Position numbers and translations under genes: made by a program. Below are positions 59,853 through 64,000 of a stretch of 64,000 nucleotides of DNA, piece by piece (position 1 is the first letter of the stretch; every line of letters starts with the position of its first letter). The stretch comes from Azolla caroliniana (Eukaryota > Polypodiophyta). The notes below the pieces were generated by a model. That model worked only from the letters and a program-made list of their open reading frames with translations. It was not told where the DNA came from and did not search any database. The stretch lies in NCBI GenBank assembly GCA_043228905.1, contig JBHGNT010000017.1, positions 8,308,001 to 8,372,000 of the forward strand. Reading direction: 5' to 3'.

Positions 59853-61675
59853 TGTCATTTCTTAAATGCTTTGACCCTCTTCCCCGCTACCAGTATTGCC
59901 ATCCTCGTACTGTCGAGCTCTGCAAGATGGTAGGTCCCGTTGTTGTTGGTGCTTGTCACCACGTAATGCCCGAACCACCTCCGTGCAAACTTCCGTGTTG
60001 CCCTGTGCTGGTTATCGAGGTTGCTGTCATACACTAGGACCCAGTCGCCTTCCTCAATCTTCTTTGGTCGCAACCGGTGCGCCCGATCGAACCAGATCTT
60101 GTTACGCTCCCTTGCCGCCTGCAGCTTTTCCTTTGCCCGTTTCACGTCCTCCGGCCTCCGCTCGAGTTGCCGAATCCGCGCCGCCATCAACTCCTCCCGG
60201 CTCATCTCGTCCTTCCAATCTACCGCCGCCCACGAAGGAACCGTCTGTTCCATTGGCATGATCGGCTTCTGACCTTACATCAGCTATGCCAGCATGAACC
60301 CTGTCACCGAATTGTGCGTAGTTCGGTCCGCCCATAGTGCGTAAGGAAGGAGCCGCGGACAATTCCCGACCTGCCCTCTGCATGCACGCACCAACGCCTT
60401 TACGATCGTCCCGTGCCCACATTCTACCTTCTCGTTCGCCTCTGGGTTGTACGCCGTAGTGAGGGAGAGTTTGACCCCTAGCCGGTCGAACAGCTCCTCA
60501 GCTTCCCGCGCATCCAGCTCTCCCCAGTCCGCCATGATCCTCCCGACGCACCCGTACCGACACACCACCTCCTCGATCAGGAACCGGCATACTACCGCAG
60601 TTGTCTTGTTATGTAGTGCACGGCCTTCCACCTGGTTCGTTAAGTCTTCCCGCGCAAGCACCAAGTACCGCATCTGTCCTGCTCCCATCAGCATCGTCAC
60701 CAAGTCCACCATCCACTTGAAATGGACCGCAGGCGGGTAAGTCGGGTGTAGCTCGTCCCGATGTCGGACTACAGAGTGCATCTGACAGCTTTCGCAAGTT
60801 GTTACGAACCGATGCACGTCCTTGTACAGCCCCGGCCACCAGTACTTCTCCTTCACCTTCTCGAACGTGGCCCACGTTTCGCGGTGCCCGGCCCAGGGAC
60901 TCTCATGAAATGCCGCCAGTAGTTCCTCTTGTTCTTCTTTCTTCGCCACTACCCGGAGCGGAACACCGTTTCTCTTCTTCGGGTGCTTCCATATGTACCC
61001 GTCCCGAAGGAAGAATCGGTACGCTTTCTTCCGGATCCGGTTGGTCTCTTCCTTTGTCCACGCCGCGTCCGATGTCATTGATTTCAGGAGCCCGCCGATC
61101 CGGAGCCACTCCCTGTTGTACTTGCTCTCGTCGAATTCGTTAAACGCCTGAGTGCTCCCCTTTCTGGTTGCCACATATGCCGCCTCGAAGAAATCTACGC
61201 GGACTTCCTCGTCCTCCGAAACCATGTCGTCCTCATTTCCGAACCTCGCCCTTGAGAGCATGTCGGCCATGGCATTGTCTTTTCCAGAAATGTGTCGTAT
61301 CTCCGGATTCAGGGACTTGATGTACGCTATCCACCTGAGCATTGCTAAGTCCGGCGTCGCACATCCGGAAACCATGCCGAGAATCGGCAGGCAGTCCATC
61401 TCGATTATTACCCCTGTCCCGATCAGGTAGTCTTTATCAGCCTTCACCGCCGAAACGATACCCCAGAGTTCGCATTTAACCTGGGCGTATCCTCGTTGTC
61501 GCTCACTCAGGACCTTCACGCTGAACCAGATGGGGAACCTCGTGCCAACGTCATCCTCTTGGTTGATCACCCATCCGATCCCAGTCGGACTCGTGTCTAC
61601 GGTTACGTAAATCGAAGTGTCTTTGCCGTAGACCGCCTTTCGGAGCGCCGGTGCCGTGGCAAGTGCTTCCTTCAT
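59853..61675 (-). pseudogene. Element K: RNase H and integrase
   Basis: The minus frame from 61675 carries RNase H (YVTVDTSPTGIGWVINQE, VKCELWGIVSAVKADKDYL, RHISGKDNAMADMLSRARF). The integrase zinc domain is FHESPWAGHRETWATFEKV ... TTCESCQMH, and the core has MVDLVTMLMG, GRIMADWGELDA and YNPEANEKVECGHGTIVKA, with the D-D-E positions kept. Two stops (TAG, TAA near 60270-60285) separate it from the C-terminal part (59855-60259), which has KIWFDRAHRLRPKKIEEGD and a GPY/F-type ARRWFGHYVVTSTNNNGTY. The gene ends with TGA near 59853. RT lies upstream in another frame because of an indel near 61720. This places K in Ty3/gypsy. Confidence 0.92.
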
Positions 61676-61689
61676 CTTTCAGACTGACT

Positions 61690-63086
61690 CAACCCATATA
61701 GCGGCTCCGTGATGTGGGCATAATGTGGGATCCAGATATATGGTAGAACGCGCATGCTCCCAAGAATCTCCAAACCTCCGTAACCGAATTGCAGTCATGC
61801 TTCATCGCGGAGATGGCATCCACCTTGGTCGGAGACGGTTTCCGACCATATGGTCCTCATAGGTGCCCGACGACCATGATCTCTAATTGCCTAAAGGCCG
61901 ATTTTTCCCCGGAGAAGGTGAGCCTCGCGCCTTCTAGTCTCTGCAGCACCTTCTCGCAGTCATTGATGTGAGTCGCCACAAAATTCCGACATCCGTCTGG
62001 TCCGATTGTCTCGTCCCTTTCCTCCACCGGGCATCCCCTGATCGGGATGTCGTCTAAGAATGGCATGGTGATGTCCGGGATACAATCCCTAAGCACTTTG
62101 TTCATCGCGTTCACCATGTGGGCCACCGAGTTCATCACTCCTTGTGGTAGGGTGCACATTCACACTAGGCCGAGAGGAGTCCGCATCGTCGTAATGTCTC
62201 TGCTCTCCACGGCTAGTTGGAACTGACCGTACCCTGAGTACAGATGATCGACAGAGTAAATCGACCTTCCGGCGAAGGCCTCCATGAACTCGTCTATGGT
62301 CGGTCCGATTCCTGCGTTTCGGATGGTCACCTTGTTGACCGGTTGTAGGTCTTGAATGAAGCGCAGCGTGCCGTTCTTCTTTGGCACTGTAAACCACCGA
62401 TTCGAATACGGGGCACTCGACGGTTCGAGGGTGCCCATCTCCACCTTTTGCTTCAGAAGCTCCATCAACTTCGGGATGTGAGCTCTTGGCACCGGAATCG
62501 GTTTGAGATTCCACCGTACATGCGGCACCGTGAAGATCACCATCGGTTCGACGATCGTCGGGTCCACGCACCCGATCTCCTCCGGCGAGAACACAAAGGC
62601 CTTCCCATGCCTTCCGAGAATTCTCCGAAACCTATTCTCCTCCATCGGCAGTAGAAAGCCACCCCCACCGACCTTGAGCTCCCGTAGCGTTATGTCGGTG
62701 AACCAGTGCCCTATGCCAGCCGGATTCCGTAAACTTGGGTCCGACGCAACCCCTTTTCTCCGCTCCTCGCTGCGCTCCGGCAAGGGTGCCACGACCGGCC
62801 TTACCTTCCGGTCCACAGTCTTGTACTTTGTAGTCATGCGGGCCGTCCGATCTGACCCGATCCTTTCCCCGAAGTCCGTGATGACTTCGTACATTCCCAT
62901 CAATCCTACCAGAACGGTCCGGTCTTCTCTAAGGTCTTCACCGAACACCTTTCGCAACTCGCCCAAGATGTCATCAAAAGAGACCGCCTCCACGGCTCCA
63001 CTGATCTCTTCGTCGGGGGAGAGGACTCCGCATCTCCTGAGCCTCTCCTCCGCTCGCTTCCTTTCTCGGCCGTTGACACCGGCCAT
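61690..63086 (-). pseudogene. Element K: reverse transcriptase
   Basis: Minus frame. An N-terminal region with MTTKYKTVDRKVRPVVAPLP (a conserved pre-RT motif of a broad gypsy clade) and LPMEENRFRRILGRHGKAF is followed by RT: PHVRWNLKPIPVPRAHIPKL, SNRWFTVPKKNGTLRFIQDL, PVNKVTIRNAGIGPTIDEFM, YSVDHLYSGYGQFQLAVES, CTLPQGVMNSVAHMVNAM. The catalytic box is FLDD in TMPFLDDIPIRG (near 62045). TGA at 62160 (Arg expected after GLV) and TGA at about 61857 (Cys expected) interrupt it, then a 1-nt indel near 61720 leads to the RNase H frame. FLDD instead of YxDD is seen in N too and is normal for some gypsy lineages. Confidence 0.92.
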
Positions 63087-63301
63087 AGTACAACCTCCAT
63101 TGTCAGAGAACCAAAATTTCCTACCTATGGTAGAGGTCTTCTTCCGTACTATACATTTGTGGGGTTTTTCCAGGGTGTCCGGACTATCGCGGCCCCACGC
63201 CTTGATAGCCCTCTCTAAAAATCCCTTGGGGTTTCGCCACCGAGGGTCTCACGGTTACCCTCATGGTTTGGTCGCACCGTCAAGAACTAGACCGAGTGAC
63301 G

Positions 63302-63827
63302 CCCGTCCTAGATCTTGACTCTTGCGTAGGCCGAACCGTTGTTCAGCACCTTGGTTTCCATCCGTGCCGCCGTGATGTATGGTTCTCCTAGTATAACCGG
63401 ATGTGAGGACGTCTCCTGCACCAAGAAGTGTTGGTCAATCTTGACATCGCCGATCTTCACTCGTACATTCGGGCAGGCTCCATGTAGTTCTTCCGTGGCC
63501 CGCGTCGTTACCCGTATTTTCCAGCCATGTTTGGTGTTGATCAGCCATTTCCCCTTTTTGTAGAAGTCCATGGACATCAAGTTGATTTCTGAACCGTGGT
63601 CCACCAACACCACCACCGGCTCCTAGACATCCCCGACCTTAATAGGGGTCTCCGTGGTCGCTTTGGCCCAGTGCGGCCTCGAATAGTGGCTCTCCGCCAA
63701 CTCTTCTTCTAACGCCATGTCCTCTATGTGCGTCGTTCGCACTTCCATCGGCTTCTGGGGCTCTGGCTTTGTCGACAACCTCTTCCTCTTTACCAAGTAT
63801 ACGATGGAGTCGTGGAACTCCTTCTTG
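63302..63827 (-). pseudogene. Element K: protease region, truncated upstream
   Basis: The minus-strand aspartic protease has VVVLVDHGSEINLMSMDFY (active-site D-H-G near 63585), VRVKIGDVKIDQHFLVQE and HPVILGEPYITAARME. D-H-G is a variant of D-S/T-G, known in related gypsy lineages. A stop (TAG near 63622) separates it from the preceding charged linker (YLVKRKRLSTKPEPQKPMEV, MALEEELAESHYSRPHW). At 63827 the element is cut by a plus-strand family 2 LTR, so gag and the 5' LTR are not in the window. Confidence 0.85.
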
Positions 63828-64000
63828 TGTTGGGAGACAGGTCCCTCTGGATGGGAAGAGAAAAGAACAGTGCTAATGAACAAACTCAGCCGAGGCCGAA
63901 ACTGTATGAGGAGTACACGGCTACGGAGAGCCAGATGATGCAGATCCGGTGAAGACTGGATGAGGAGTACCCGGCTACGGAGAGCCGGATGATGCAAACC
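63828..64000 (+). repeat. Start of a family 2 LTR at the window edge
   Basis: TGTTGGGAGACAGGTCCCTC, matching the start of the solo LTR (on its own strand) at 5227-5208, followed by minisatellite units (AGTACCCGGCTACGGAGAGC near 63966). It interrupts K and runs off the window, so whether it is a solo LTR or a full element is unknown. Confidence 0.9.

Noticed and set aside
59853-63827. Element K as an endogenous pararetrovirus
   Set aside because: It has integrase with D-D-E, an LTR with PPT, and RNase H-IN order; no movement or coat protein. It is Ty3/gypsy.
1-64000. Reassignment of TAG to Gln (ulvophyte-type code)
   Set aside because: Some in-frame TAGs fit Gln, but others replace Trp, Arg, Lys or Glu, and N's gag ends in TAG TAG. 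Ordinary nonsense decay explains them better.
1-64000. A host cellular gene between the elements
   Set aside because: Every interval over 300 bp could be assigned to an LTR, internal region or LINE part; no intron-exon gene or non-TE domain was seen.

Overview
This window is wall-to-wall transposable elements from a nuclear genome, most likely a green plant (streptophyte). I see no cellular host gene, rRNA, operon or CRISPR array. The evidence for a plant is a set of Ty1/copia elements primed by initiator-tRNA-Met (the PBS TGGTATCAGAGC follows the LTR in many copies), Ty3/gypsy elements whose pol order is PR-RT-RH-IN, and a LINE with ORF1 and an endonuclease-RT ORF2. The species cannot be fixed from the sequence; a non-seed plant is a guess.

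Four groups recur. Family 1 copia has a TGTTGAG... LTR of about 390-440 bp and a long charged C-terminal tail; its copies are A, D, E, G/Q and R. Family 2 copia has a TGTTAGG/TGTTGGG... LTR with a 54-bp minisatellite; its copies are B/F, M2, O, a solo LTR and the right-edge LTR. Family 3 copia is one deleted copy, M. The gypsy elements are N (nearly identical LTRs, with an extra ORF), K (pol-bearing) and C (gag-only, sharing PPT and LTR ends with K), plus related solo LTRs J and L.

Layout. 1-3360: 3' half of A (+), inserted in B. 3361-12980: B (-), with a solo LTR at 4382-5227; its 5' LTR is split by C (7784-12876). 12981-13340: tail end of F (-), sharing B's LTR. 13345-15911 and 51641-58470: family 1 element G/Q (+), split by M at TATAA. 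M (15912-51640) is itself split twice. First, E (-) lies in M's 5' LTR, and E carries J, D and L. Second, M2 (+) lies exactly between M's 5' LTR and its PBS. M2's 5' LTR contains the LINE (-), and the LINE's ORF1 contains gypsy N. O (+) sits in Q's C-terminal tail. 58471-59024: fragment R (-). 59025-63827: K (-), inserted in R at CCGG. 63828-64000: start of a family 2 LTR (+).

Target-site duplications and reading continuity across the junctions support this as one stratigraphic stack; the deepest path is N in LINE in M2 in M in G/Q. Most copies are pseudogenes rich in nonsense codons. N is the youngest datable insertion: I count two substitutions between its 420-bp LTRs. It carries the most unusual coding content, a coiled-coil ORF of about 850-950 codons between integrase and the 3' LTR.
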